A stretch of DNA of 64,000 nt, from contig CBDCXF010000002.1 in NCBI GenBank assembly GCA_965223755.1, positions 248,001-312,000 of the forward strand, read 5' to 3'. The translations under genes were made by a program, and so were the position numbers. The notes below the pieces were generated by a model, which was not told where the DNA came from, made no database searches, and saw only the letters and a program-made list of their open reading frames with translations. The DNA is from CBDCXF01 sp965223755 (GTDB lineage Bacteria > Acidobacteriota > Thermoanaerobaculia > Multivoradales > JAHEKO01). Below, one piece after another: positions 1 to 8,403 of the stretch (its first letter is position 1; each line of letters opens with the position of its first letter).

Positions 1-405
1 GAACATCGGCACCCGCATCTGCGCTTCCAGGCTGGCAGTCTCGCCATCCGCCCAGTTGAAGGCGCGGTTATAGGCCACGTTGGTCAGGGACATGGCGTTC
101 CTACGATGCTCGTCACCGGTGGCACCGATTGCCCGCGCTCGACCATCGGTGAACGCTCGGTGCTGCTGGTGGCAACTGGAGCAAGCGTAGGCACCGTTGC
201 CCGACAGCCGCGAGTCGTAGAAGAGATGGCGACCGAGGTCGGCTTTGGCGAGAGAGTACGGGTTGTCGCCGGGGGTGCTTGGAACTGGAAACTCGACCGG
301 CCTGGGAGCCGAGGTCGCCGCAACTTGCGCCGGTTCGACGCCTGCAGCCACCAGCACCGCGGTGGCGACACAGCCGGCCGCTATGGTGGCGCAAACGCGA
401 AGCAC
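1..405 (-). CDS. MauG/di-haem cytochrome c peroxidase family protein (partial, N-terminal part)
   Basis: This frame is open to the window edge, so only about 135 N-terminal residues are present. After a hydrophobic, probably secreted N-terminus the translation shows the hallmark start of the MauG/bacterial cytochrome c peroxidase family: NPYSLAKADLGRHLFYDSRL, then a CSSCH haem c attachment site, then AFTDGRARAIGATGDEHRRN and MSLTNVAYN. Family members are periplasmic di-haem c enzymes that reduce peroxide or oxidise a partner protein. The second haem site would lie beyond the window. The start is GTG at 405 with a GGAG about 12 nt upstream; TTG at 423 in the same frame is the alternative. It begins about 20-40 nt after the stop of the TPR gene on the same strand, so the two are probably cotranscribed. 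Family assignment is firm; the substrate is unknown. Confidence 0.85.
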   Translation of the reverse strand, partial: MLRVCATIAAGCVATAVLVAAGVEPAQVAATSAPRPVEFPVPSTPGDNPYSLAKADLGRHLFYDSRLSGNGAYACSSCHQQHRAFTDGRARAIGATGDEHRRNAMSLTNVAYNRAFNWADGETASLEAQMRVPMF

Positions 406-442
406 GACGGCCGCAGACTCCAACCCTGATGGGAAGGGCAGG

Positions 443-1105
443 CTAGTTCCAATCGGATCCGACGGCGCCAGACGCCGTCGTGAGCACTTCCGCCCGCTCC
501 TCAATCCAGGCCGACAACTCGGCTGCGGCAGCCATCTCGGCGTTGTTCTCGTCAGCCGCCCAGACGCGCACCGCCTCGAGAAGCTGCCCCGCATATTCGG
601 AGTCCATCGCCGCCAGCCTGTCGTAGGCCTCGCGCGCTGCGTCCAGACGCCCCAAACCCAGCAAGGCTTCGGCGCGGTACTCCATCGCCTCCGGATAATT
701 GGGATTGAGTTGCAGCGCGATGTCATAAGCGGTCATAGCCTCTTCGTACCGCCCCAAACGGCGAAGCGCATAACCAAGGCTGCCGTAGGCTTGGTAGTAG
801 TCGTGCTTGTTAGAGACCGCGTTCTGAAAATGGCGCACCGCCGCCTCAAACATTCCGTCGCGCTTCTTTTCAGCCTTGAGGCGCTTCTTGTCTGCGGTCG
901 CCTCGTTTGCCTTTTCATCCGCAGCCAGGGCACGATCGCGGTAGCGCAACCCGGTATTGAATTCTTCGACGGCAGTCTGTTCCGGCGTCTTGACTGGTTC
1001 GGGGGTCTCGGGAACCGACTGCCTGCTACTGCCGGCAGCAAAGGCGGGCGCCGCCGCCACTAGGCATAGAGCGAGAGTCGTCACATAGGTTTTGAGTCGG
1101 ATCAT
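443..1105 (-). CDS. Secreted TPR-repeat protein
   Basis: A 220-aa protein with a clear signal peptide (residues 1-23, cut after AFAA). It then has a Lys/Glu-rich helical stretch (about 60-82) and two to three tetratricopeptide repeats (about 85-170), with the typical G-Y-x8-A-x3-Y-x2-A-L-x-L-N-P pattern visible at 110-135. TPRs are protein-interaction scaffolds. The tail is acidic and alanine-rich. The gene lies immediately upstream of the MauG-type haem peroxidase, an arrangement that suggests a periplasmic partner for it; that pairing is inference. The purine-rich GGAGG just upstream of the ATG (minus strand) supports this start. Confidence 0.8.
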   Translation of the reverse strand: MIRLKTYVTTLALCLVAAAPAFAAGSSRQSVPETPEPVKTPEQTAVEEFNTGLRYRDRALAADEKANEATADKKRLKAEKKRDGMFEAAVRHFQNAVSNKHDYYQAYGSLGYALRRLGRYEEAMTAYDIALQLNPNYPEAMEYRAEALLGLGRLDAAREAYDRLAAMDSEYAGQLLEAVRVWAADENNAEMAAAAELSAWIEERAEVLTTASGAVGSDWN

Positions 1106-1241
1106 TGCAAGCCTCCTTCGGTCACAACAGCTCTCCGGTCAACAGGTGTTTATACGATACTCAGCTCGCCCTGGCTTTGACCAGCACGCCGGACGCGAAC
1201 ACCGCGCTTCAACGTTCAACTGAAGTGCCATCGCCCTTGCA

Positions 1242-1307
1242 AGTCAAGGACACTTGACTGAAAGACAAGTCTTCTTGTACAGTCGCTGTGTCAAATGACA
1301 TTGACAC
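1242..1307 (+). promoter_or_regulatory. Promoter with two inverted-repeat operators for the membrane protein/XRE operon
   Basis: Two perfect inverted repeats have the same build, TCAA-N6-TTGA. The first is AGTCAA-GGACAC-TTGACT (1242-1259) and the second GTGTCAA-ATGACA-TTGACAC (1288-1307), with centres 47 bp apart. The right arm of the first is also a good -35 box (TTGACT, 1254-1259), with a possible -10 TGTACA at 1276-1281. They lie directly upstream of the operon whose second gene is an XRE regulator. Autoregulation by that protein is inferred, not shown. Confidence 0.6.
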
Positions 1308-1326
1308 AAAGACAAGGAGATTGAAC

Positions 1327-1755
1327 ATGCCTCGCAACACACTCGGCTCATTGATCAACTGCATGAGTCCCAAGAACACTCGACGCTTTGAGCTGCGCGT
1401 CGCAGTGTGGACATTGTTATGGACGGCCGTTTGGGTCACGGTCTTAGCCGGCTTCAACAAAGGAACCCTGACCCTGGGAGCGACCGGCTACTTCGCCATC
1501 GCCATGACCATCGCCCTGGGCGTCGCAACGATCTTGTCGTTCATTCGGCTGTTGAAAGAGTCAGACGAACTGCAGCGCAAGATCAATTTGGAGGCGCTGG
1601 CGTTCTCGGTGGGTGTCGGCGTGGTCGGAGGATTGACTTACGAGCTGCTCGCCGAAGCCGGCGTCGTCGACCCCGACGGGCTTTCCTTCATCATCGTCGC
1701 CATGATGCTCAGCTACTGCGGCGCAGTCATCGTCGGCCACCTGCGCTACTCATGA
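1327..1755 (+). CDS. Small four-helix membrane protein paired with an XRE regulator
   Basis: A 142-aa integral membrane protein with four hydrophobic segments (about 28-48, 55-75, 92-112, 120-138). Between the second and third sits a charged cytoplasmic turn (RLLKESDELQRKINLEALAF), a pattern common in small membrane proteins encoded beside minimal XRE regulators. No enzymatic motif is visible. ATG 1327 is chosen because AAGGAGA lies 7 nt upstream; the in-frame GTG at 1288 falls inside the second operator repeat and has no ribosome site. The stop overlaps the start of the next gene (ATGA). Its function is unknown; a role linked to the regulator is likely from the conserved pairing. Confidence 0.75.
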   Translation: MPRNTLGSLINCMSPKNTRRFELRVAVWTLLWTAVWVTVLAGFNKGTLTLGATGYFAIAMTIALGVATILSFIRLLKESDELQRKINLEALAFSVGVGVVGGLTYELLAEAGVVDPDGLSFIIVAMMLSYCGAVIVGHLRYS

Positions 1756-1961
1756 AGAATCGACTGAAGGTTCTCAGGGCGGAACGCGACTGGACGCAAG
1801 CCCATCTCGCCCACGAACTCGGTGTCTCTCGACAAACCGTCAATGCTGTCGAGACCGGAAAGTTCGACCCCAGTCTGCCTCTGGCCTTTCGCATCGCCCG
1901 CTTGTTCGCGCTCCGAATCGAAGAGATCTTCGAGCCGAATCACGGCGCCGACCGAGTTTGA
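1752..1961 (+). CDS. Minimal XRE-family helix-turn-helix regulator
   Basis: A 69-aa protein consisting of little more than an HTH_3 domain. The helices read MKNRLKVLRAERDWTQAHLA, then ELGVSRQTVNAVETGKFDPS, then LPLAFRIARLFALRIEEIF. This matches the YozG/YgzD-like group of tiny Cro/C1 regulators that follow a DUF-type membrane protein gene. The ATG overlaps the stop of the upstream gene by one ATGA, so the two are translationally coupled. It probably represses its own operon through the inverted repeats at 1242-1307. Confidence 0.85.
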   Translation: MKNRLKVLRAERDWTQAHLAHELGVSRQTVNAVETGKFDPSLPLAFRIARLFALRIEEIFEPNHGADRV

Positions 1962-1983
1962 AAAGTCCTGGTAGCGTAGTTCC

Positions 1984-2529
1984 ATGTTTTTTGACCTCAG
2001 CAGCGCCATCGATGTCCTGAGTCGCACACCTACCGTGCTCGACAGTCTGCTCCGCGAGCTTCGCGAACGAAAATGGAGTGAGCTCAATGAAGGCCGCGAC
2101 ACGTTCAGTCCGTTCGATGTCGTCGGCCACCTCAATCACGGCGAGCGAACCGACTGGCTCGCCCGCACCAAGATCATCCTTGAGCACGGAACGGAGCGTC
2201 CGTTCGATCGCTACGATCGATTCGCCCAATATCGGGAAAGCGAAGGTAAGACCATGGAGGAACTCCTGGACGAGTTCCGAGACTTACGGGCTAACAACCT
2301 GCGAGAGCTACGGTCGCTCAACTTGACAGACGAGCAACTTGATCAGCAAGGCGTGCATCCAGGGCTCGGCGAGGTCACTTTACGGCAACTGCTGGCCGCA
2401 TGGGTTATCCATGACTTGGGGCACATTGCCCAGATTTCCCGGGTGATGGCAAAGCAACTGACCGACGACGCCGGACCCTGGATTGAGTATCTGGCGGTGC
2501 TGCGGGATCGGCCGGCGCCCAGCGACTAG
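1984..2529 (+). CDS. DinB-like metal-binding four-helix protein
   Basis: A 181-aa protein of the DinB/YfiT superfamily. The three metal-ligand histidines of the family appear in the usual order: one in the first-third motif DVVGHLNHGE (about residue 49) and two in the C-terminal motif WVIHDLGHIAQ (about 142 and 146). Many family members are thiol-dependent S-transferases or resistance proteins, but the substrate cannot be read here. It follows the XRE gene by 22 nt on the same strand and precedes thyA by 34 nt, so read-through transcription is possible. Confidence 0.8.
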   Translation: MFFDLSSAIDVLSRTPTVLDSLLRELRERKWSELNEGRDTFSPFDVVGHLNHGERTDWLARTKIILEHGTERPFDRYDRFAQYRESEGKTMEELLDEFRDLRANNLRELRSLNLTDEQLDQQGVHPGLGEVTLRQLLAAWVIHDLGHIAQISRVMAKQLTDDAGPWIEYLAVLRDRPAPSD

Positions 2530-2563
2530 CGAACAACGGCTGAAATCGGTGTAGCCTTCGGCC

Positions 2564-3373
2564 GTGCGTTCCTACCTCGACTTACTGCAACACATCCTCT
2601 ACCACGGCGTCGACAAGGAAGACCGCACCGGTACTGGAACGAGGAGCACTTTCGGTTATCAGTTGCGCTGCAATTTGGCTGACGGGTTTCCGCTGCTCAC
2701 AACCAAAAAGCTGCACACCCGCTCGATCTTCCACGAGCTTCTTTGGTTTCTCTCGGGAGACTCGAACGTCCGCTACCTCAAGGAGAACGGCGTCCGCATT
2801 TGGGACGAGTGGGCGGACGAAGATGGCGACCTCGGACCGGTCTACGGAGTGCAGTGGCGTTCGTGGCCGACGCCAGACGGCCGCACCGTGGATCAAATCA
2901 GCCGAGTCATCGAGGCGATTCGTACCAGCCCCGATTCCCGTCGCCACATCGTCAGCGCCTGGAATGTTGCTGAAGTCGAGAACATGGCTCTGCCTCCGTG
3001 CCACACCCTGTTTCAGTTCTACGTTGCGCCAGCGAACTCCGGAACGGGCAAGCTTTCTTGTCAGCTCTACATGCGCAGTGCGGACGTTTTTCTCGGCGTA
3101 CCGTTCAACATTGCCTCGTACTCCCTTCTCACCCACATGGTCGCCCAGGTAACGGGTCTTGAGCTAGGCGATTTCGTCCTCAGTTTTGGCGATGTGCACC
3201 TCTACTCCAACCATTTCGAGCAAGCACGCAAACAGCTCGGTCGAGAGCCACGAGCTCTCCCCCGACTCCAGCTCAATCCCGATGTCACCGACATCTTCGA
3301 GTTTCGCTACCAAGACATTGAAGTCCTCGACTACGACCCGCATCCGGTCATCCGCGCTCCCATAGCGGTCTAG
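2564..3373 (+). CDS. thyA: Thymidylate synthase
   Basis: ThyA converts dUMP and methylene-tetrahydrofolate to dTMP and dihydrofolate. The 269-aa product has the usual short-type bacterial length. The phosphate-binding Arg lies in DRTGTGT (R21), the catalytic Cys in LPPCHTLFQFYV (C146), and the dUMP site in RSADVFLGVPFNIASY, followed by the H-YSNH motif and the C-terminal PIAV tail. The start is GTG. folA begins 15 nt after the stop; this classic pairing lets dihydrofolate reductase recycle the product of ThyA. Confidence 0.97.
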   Translation: MRSYLDLLQHILYHGVDKEDRTGTGTRSTFGYQLRCNLADGFPLLTTKKLHTRSIFHELLWFLSGDSNVRYLKENGVRIWDEWADEDGDLGPVYGVQWRSWPTPDGRTVDQISRVIEAIRTSPDSRRHIVSAWNVAEVENMALPPCHTLFQFYVAPANSGTGKLSCQLYMRSADVFLGVPFNIASYSLLTHMVAQVTGLELGDFVLSFGDVHLYSNHFEQARKQLGREPRALPRLQLNPDVTDIFEFRYQDIEVLDYDPHPVIRAPIAV

Positions 3374-3388
3374 CCGCCAGCATTCGCG

Positions 3389-3901
3389 ATGAAGAAATCC
3401 ATCATCGTCGCCATTGCCTGGAACGGCGTTATCGGTCGCGACGGTGGCCTGCCTTGGCACCTTCCAGAGGACCTCAGACATTTCAAAAAGACCACCATGG
3501 GGCACCACGTACTCATGGGACGCAAGACCTACGAGTCAATCGGCAAGCCACTCAAAGGTCGTAAATTTCTGGTGGTGTCCGCCAGCGGCTTCGAACTGGA
3601 GTTGGCGGAAGACACCCCTGCAGAAGCGGTAACGGTGATCGAAAGCCTCGAGTCAGCTTTCGGCGTCGCGGCGGAGCGAGGCGAAACCGAATTGATGATC
3701 GCCGGCGGCGCGCGCGTCTACGAGCAAGTGATGGACGATGTAGACCGGCTCTATGTCACGCGCGTCGACACCACATTCGAAGGCGATGCCTACTTTCCGT
3801 TCATCGATTCGGATGTGTGGGAGTTAGCGTCGGAGCGCTACCACCTACCCGATGACAGGAACGATTTTCCGATGCGCTTTCAGGTGTGGGAACGGAAGTA
3901 G
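3389..3901 (+). CDS. folA: Dihydrofolate reductase
   Basis: The 170-aa enzyme reduces dihydrofolate to tetrahydrofolate with NADPH. The N-terminal IIVAIAWNGVIGRDGGLPWH, then LPEDLRHFKKTTMGHHVLMGRKTYESIG, match the family, with the active-site acid in the LPEDL helix and the NADPH-binding GRKTYESIG. A second nucleotide contact is in IAGGARVYEQ. It is 15 nt downstream of thyA and surely cotranscribed. Confidence 0.97.
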   Translation: MKKSIIVAIAWNGVIGRDGGLPWHLPEDLRHFKKTTMGHHVLMGRKTYESIGKPLKGRKFLVVSASGFELELAEDTPAEAVTVIESLESAFGVAAERGETELMIAGGARVYEQVMDDVDRLYVTRVDTTFEGDAYFPFIDSDVWELASERYHLPDDRNDFPMRFQVWERK

Positions 3902-4133
3902 CCTCTGCCATCTGGTGCCGCCCGGGTCAAGAGTCTGCGCGAGGACACCAGTGGTTTGAGACAGGGGTAGGTATTAGTTAACACACAAACGACACAAAGG
4001 TAATCCGCGGTCCAGTCCTACTGTCGCACAATGGCGTCGATGAGAAAGGCGGTCGTTATCCGAGAACGTGGTCAGTCTTGGCCAGATTCGATTACAAACT
4101 CAGCCTTGCGCCGCCAGAAAGTAAAGGACTTGA

Positions 4134-6020
4134 ATGTCTAGCGGAACGAGAGTTTTTGTTACGAAGGCACGGGAAACCGCCTACGGCGAGGCACCTAAGA
4201 ACGGTTGGCGAGAGATCAGACGCATCGGCGGAGGTGCCTCGGATGAGATCACCTACGAACAATCGGCCGTCGTTCGCCCAGATCTGATGTCGGAAATCGG
4301 ATTGGCGGTTGACCGAGGAACGAGCTATTCGATCGAGGATGAGTGGGCATATGCCTCGCATTCGGACGAGATTGAAGACGTCCTGCGGAGTGATCGAATA
4401 GAAATCTCGATCGACGCTTCGCTCAGCGCGACAGCAGCGAACGCCACAATCACGGGAGCAGCGGGGGACTTTGTAAACGTGCTACCGGGAATGCGTCTGC
4501 GGTTCTTCGAGTTCGAAGCCAACGCCAACCCCGACGGGTTCTTCGATGCCACTGTAGTTTCGAAATCTGAGGATGATTCCTTCATCACCGTGTCAGGAAT
4601 CGACCTCCAGGATGAAGGTCCGGTAGCCGAAGCCAAAGTGCGGGCGACCATCTACCGCAACGGAACGACCCTGCATTCGGCAGCGGTCGAGCTGGACTAC
4701 CAAGACCTAACCAACCACTTTTCGCTCGGAGTCGGTCTGCTGGCAAACGAGTGGGCGTGGACGTTTTCTCATCCCGGAAAGATCACCACAAACTTCGGCT
4801 ACATCGGTAAGTCCTTCGGCTATGGCAACTTCACGCAGATGCGGGGACAAGTGGCTCTTAGCGACCATGCGCGTTCGACGGACAGCTCTCGATCCATGCT
4901 TGCCTTGATGGAGGGGAACGCCCCTGTTGGTGTCTGCGTTCAGGAATTCTCACTCCACGTTTCGGCACCAGTAGATCTCAAAAAGTGCGCAGGACAGTTG
5001 GGATCGGTTGGTGGCCTTTCGCAGGCGCTTGAGATCGGTGGCTCATTCTCGGCATACAACGACTCGGCATTCCAGGCACTTGACCTCAAGCGCATTGCTG
5101 GAACCGAAACGTCGCTTTCATGGGAGGTGTCGGCACCTACCGAACTCTCATCGACTCATTTCTATCTACCGGGCGTGTTGATCACCAAGTCCACTCCCAA
5201 AGGGTCAGCGAAAGATAGTCAGGTGATGGTTCCAGTCGAATTTCAGACCCATGCGAACGACGGATTTCAGATTCAGGTCACCGAACTGCCGTCCTCGCCG
5301 GTCGCGATTGTTCCACAGACTATGACCATCGATCCTTTAGTCGGTGTAATGGCCCTGAGCCCGGCCATCCTGTACCGCTCGGATGAAGGTGTCCTCACCG
5401 ATAGTGACGGTGTGTACGAGTGGCAGGACCAGAGTGGTAGCAATCGCCACGCGACACAAACTACGGGCTCCCGCAAGCCAGCAATTGTTGACGGTTGGAT
5501 ATCGCCCGATGGTGTGGACGATCGTCTCCATTTCTCGCCGGGCATTTCGATAGGCGGCCCAGATGCGTGCGACGTTTACATCGTTGCAAAAGAGCCAATC
5601 AACGCTTCCGAAAACATAACCCCCTACAACTTCATCTACGGTGGCACGCCACGTCCAAACCTCGGCTACTACCATTCCACGAATGGCTCACAAGTAGCGC
5701 GGCTGGAGTTACACGGTTCGACCGTGAGAAACGTTACTCACGCCACTGGGCTCAGCATCGGAGATCCCCCTATTCGCAGAGTCTTGCATGGTCACTATGA
5801 CGGCGCAGGCCTAATGGAGCTGGGATTAGACGGTACTGTCGTAAACAGTGCAACGTACACAGACACGCTGTCCCACCCAGTCGAGTCGATCCACGGCTGG
5901 GGTAATCAGGGACACCAGTACGCGGCAATTGTGGTTTTTGATCGAAGTCTGATGCAAGAAGAGCGAGACACCGTCGCTTCAGCATTGGCGTTGTGGGCAG
6001 CGAAGAACACTGCCGTCTAA
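4134..6020 (+). CDS. Orphan phage tail-tube-like protein with lectin-like C-terminal domain
   Basis: A 628-aa protein in two parts. Residues 1 to about 365 resemble the Phage_tube_2 group of siphophage tail tube proteins: the N-terminus has ETAYGEAPKNGWREIRRIGG, then EITYEQSAVVRPDLMSEIGL and SYSIEDEWAYASHSDEIEDV; a second beta-rich half has FGYIGKSFGYGNFTQMRG and LGSVGGLSQALEIGGSFSAY. From about 410 to 628 it looks like a concanavalin A-like (LamG-type) sandwich, with VYEWQDQSGSNRHATQ and PDGVDDRLHF. No signal peptide. Start at the ATG with AAAGGA about 6 nt upstream. No terminase, portal, capsid, tape-measure or integrase gene lies nearby; the neighbours are housekeeping genes. It could be a prophage relic or a domesticated protein. 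The assignment rests on pattern recognition by eye. Confidence 0.6.
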   Translation: MSSGTRVFVTKARETAYGEAPKNGWREIRRIGGGASDEITYEQSAVVRPDLMSEIGLAVDRGTSYSIEDEWAYASHSDEIEDVLRSDRIEISIDASLSATAANATITGAAGDFVNVLPGMRLRFFEFEANANPDGFFDATVVSKSEDDSFITVSGIDLQDEGPVAEAKVRATIYRNGTTLHSAAVELDYQDLTNHFSLGVGLLANEWAWTFSHPGKITTNFGYIGKSFGYGNFTQMRGQVALSDHARSTDSSRSMLALMEGNAPVGVCVQEFSLHVSAPVDLKKCAGQLGSVGGLSQALEIGGSFSAYNDSAFQALDLKRIAGTETSLSWEVSAPTELSSTHFYLPGVLITKSTPKGSAKDSQVMVPVEFQTHANDGFQIQVTELPSSPVAIVPQTMTIDPLVGVMALSPAILYRSDEGVLTDSDGVYEWQDQSGSNRHATQTTGSRKPAIVDGWISPDGVDDRLHFSPGISIGGPDACDVYIVAKEPINASENITPYNFIYGGTPRPNLGYYHSTNGSQVARLELHGSTVRNVTHATGLSIGDPPIRRVLHGHYDGAGLMELGLDGTVVNSATYTDTLSHPVESIHGWGNQGHQYAAIVVFDRSLMQEERDTVASALALWAAKNTAV

Positions 6021-6062
6021 GCCCCTGCTATTGGCGAGTGCTCTGTTAGAGAGACCCGACTG

Positions 6063-6965
6063 CTACCCCTCGCGTCGACGCTTCATCAAATCCCGCAGTC
6101 GCGGACGGCGGCGTCCTTCCTCATCTCCCTCGGCTTCGTCGCCCTGCATGCCTTCCATTTCGGACATGTCGGGCATGAGTTGGGTCTCGGTGTAGTCGGC
6201 CGGGATTTCGAAGGTTGAGTCAGGGATGTTCTCCTGCCGCAGATCGGTCACCTCGGTGGTGGAAGTGGAGCGTGTCGCGCGGCCCTTTTTGTTGGTCATG
6301 GTCATATGGGTCACTGACTTCAGCGGCACGCCCTCGACCTTGCTGAACTCCGCCTCCATCATTTCGTCCAGGCCTTCGAACATGCCGGTCATCCGCTTGT
6401 CGGGTCGCATCCAAACATCGAACGCTGGCGTCGCGATGCTGTCGTTGGTCCACATCTCCTGTTCCATGTCGACTTTTTGCTCCTGTTTCATTCCCATGAC
6501 CGCCATGCGCATGGTGTAGCCGGAGCGAAAACGCAGATGTTTGGTGCTGTAGCCGAGGATCGGCATCCCCGGCCCCTCGCCTAGCTTCTCGCTGTAGACA
6601 TCTGTGAACTCCATGCGGAACATATTGCCCATGCCCTGCATAGCTTGGCTGGCGAAGTTCATCATCTCGCCGAGGTTGAACTCGGCGTAAGTCTTGTCTT
6701 CGGTGTTGACCAGATACATCAGTTCACCGCCGTCCTTGGTCAACATGTAGGTGCCAGGACCGAAGAACCCCGTTTCATCCCCTTGTGAGAACTCAATCTT
6801 GGCCGCGTCGCCTTCCGCCCACACGGCGACGGTCATTTGGCTATCGCCGCGGTCATCTTCGGAGTCGGTAGTGGTCACCGCTTCGTAGTAGTAGCCGGCG
6901 TTGGCCGTCGACGCCAATAAACCGAGAACACAGGCACCGACCAAGAAAATCTGTTTTGCTTTCAT
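6063..6965 (-). CDS. Secreted DUF4412-like protein
   Basis: A 300-aa exported protein with a signal peptide (residues 1-23, ending STANA). The body resembles DUF4412-type proteins: an early YYYEAVTTT strand, a central LMYLVNTEDKTYAEFNLGEM and a late STFEIPADYTE motif. It is rich in Met and acidic residues, and ends in a basic Arg-rich tail (RRRPRLRDLMKRRREG). Function unknown; members are thought to be periplasmic or outer-membrane-associated beta proteins. The gene is monocistronic on the minus strand, convergent with the tail-tube-like gene. Confidence 0.7.
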   Translation of the reverse strand: MKAKQIFLVGACVLGLLASTANAGYYYEAVTTTDSEDDRGDSQMTVAVWAEGDAAKIEFSQGDETGFFGPGTYMLTKDGGELMYLVNTEDKTYAEFNLGEMMNFASQAMQGMGNMFRMEFTDVYSEKLGEGPGMPILGYSTKHLRFRSGYTMRMAVMGMKQEQKVDMEQEMWTNDSIATPAFDVWMRPDKRMTGMFEGLDEMMEAEFSKVEGVPLKSVTHMTMTNKKGRATRSTSTTEVTDLRQENIPDSTFEIPADYTETQLMPDMSEMEGMQGDEAEGDEEGRRRPRLRDLMKRRREG

Positions 6966-7266
6966 ACTGGTTTCCTCTCAAACAGTGCAACAGCTCTCAT
7001 ACGAGCCGATTTTCCTCACTCCGCTACGACAAAGCGTAACGCTATTCTGCGGCGCCTCCAAATCGCTGTCGCCGGCAGTTCTGGGAAACTCGAATTCTGA
7101 AATTTTGGTTGGGCTGTTCAGCGGCAGGTGTCCCGCTACTTTTTGAGCCACATGCTTTCCAGCTCCGCGTAGAACACGATCCGCATGGCACCAAATCGCT
7201 GGCGTGCGGATCTCCGATCGTCGGTCATCGACGACCGGTACGGGCCGCGAACGCCTACGGGGATTT
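6966..7266. other. Non-coding interval, nothing recognised
   Basis: About 300 bases between two minus-strand genes. I see no supported reading frame, tRNA or repeat. A short GC hairpin (CGTCG-GTCAT-CGACG, 7219-7233) lies downstream of the next minus-strand gene but has no T-tract, so I do not call it a terminator. The part near 6966-7020 should hold the promoter of the DUF4412-like gene. Confidence 0.5.
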
Positions 7267-8403
7267 CTAACGGGTCGCTCGGAGAGAAAAACGGAGCCAC
7301 GGCGAGGACGCCAACTGGGTTTGTTGTGTTCCCACTTCGGACTCTTCAGCAGTACCCAAGGTCGGCCGGTCAAAGACCTCGTGAACACGGTTGCCAGCAA
7401 GATCTTCTAGATCCCGGTGTACCCACAACGCAATTTCGTTTTGCTCATTCGGCCCTTCAATCAGGAGGTGATCGCCCGCCGGTGCAACTTCGCCCGGTAT
7501 TGATTCGGCAGGCGATCCTGCCGCCAAGCGGATCCAACGCTCTGCCAGGTAAGGATCCAGAGACTCCCGAAAATCCACGCGCCAAGGGGCTCCCGCGACA
7601 GACGGCTCCACAATCCGCCAGCGACTTGGATCGATTGCGCTTCGGTCCGGCTCAGTGGCGATGAAATGGTGTTCGTAACGGTCCGATCCAGATCGCTCGA
7701 CCACCAAGGTGTATGCGTGGCCGGGAATCAGTGGAGGGCCCATGGCCAAGTTGGGGCCGACGCCGCGCTTGATCCGCCCCGGATGAAAAATGAGCGTCAG
7801 TTGGCGTCCATGGGGGTCCCAAAGGCCTTCCGGAATCTCGACAAACGGCGTGTCAATCCATCGCTCATCCGTCTCATCGCGCAACCGCACCCACCGGTGA
7901 ACGTTCTTTGCAAAGACCGGGCGGGAGAATTCGACATAGAGGCGCAGTGCATTGGCCGGCAGATGAGGGACCGCCGGCAGCACCTTGACGACTTCGGCGA
8001 CTGTGATGTTCTTACTTTTGGTAGTTCCATCCCACTCTGCAGACTGCCGTCCCACAGACTGCCGTCCCACAGACTCCCTTTTACTCTCCAGGAGGGCACA
8101 GTAGGTTCCGGCCGGATCGAGGGGAAACTTCGGCCGCAGCCGCAGTCCGCGTTCAAGCACTTCGACCTCCGCCATCATGGGAGGAATCGAGTCGGCTGCG
8201 GAGCACGAACCGATGCGCGCACTCAATCTGAATTGCCGAGGCGACGCCAGATGCGACCCGATGAACTCCACCACCAAGCCGTAGGCGTCATCTTCACGCC
8301 ATTGCAGGCCGTGTTCGTCGGCGAACGCGGCAGGCACCTGGACCGCGATCAAGGCCAGGACGACCGCCTGCGCGACGGTACGAGAGCGCAAGATCTTCGT
8401 CAA
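7267..8403 (-). CDS. Secreted protein of unknown function
   Basis: A 378-aa protein with a signal peptide (1-28, PAAFA cut). No family is recognised. The sequence alternates beta strands and Pro-rich turns (for example RWVRLRDETDERWIDTPFVE and HAYTLVVERSG), suggesting several immunoglobulin-like sandwiches. Around residues 108-122 it carries a short duplicated peptide, SVGRQSVGRQS, which reflects a 15-bp tandem duplication in the DNA at about 8040-8080. Its start overlaps the stop of the upstream beta-propeller gene (8400-8403), so the two are cotranscribed and may act together outside the cell. Confidence 0.65.
   Translation of the reverse strand: MTKILRSRTVAQAVVLALIAVQVPAAFADEHGLQWREDDAYGLVVEFIGSHLASPRQFRLSARIGSCSAADSIPPMMAEVEVLERGLRLRPKFPLDPAGTYCALLESKRESVGRQSVGRQSAEWDGTTKSKNITVAEVVKVLPAVPHLPANALRLYVEFSRPVFAKNVHRWVRLRDETDERWIDTPFVEIPEGLWDPHGRQLTLIFHPGRIKRGVGPNLAMGPPLIPGHAYTLVVERSGSDRYEHHFIATEPDRSAIDPSRWRIVEPSVAGAPWRVDFRESLDPYLAERWIRLAAGSPAESIPGEVAPAGDHLLIEGPNEQNEIALWVHRDLEDLAGNRVHEVFDRPTLGTAEESEVGTQQTQLASSPWLRFSLRATR

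Noticed and set aside
3902..6062. Complete prophage around the tail-tube-like gene
   Set aside because: No integrase, capsid, portal, tape-measure or lysis gene and no attachment repeats are seen on either side.
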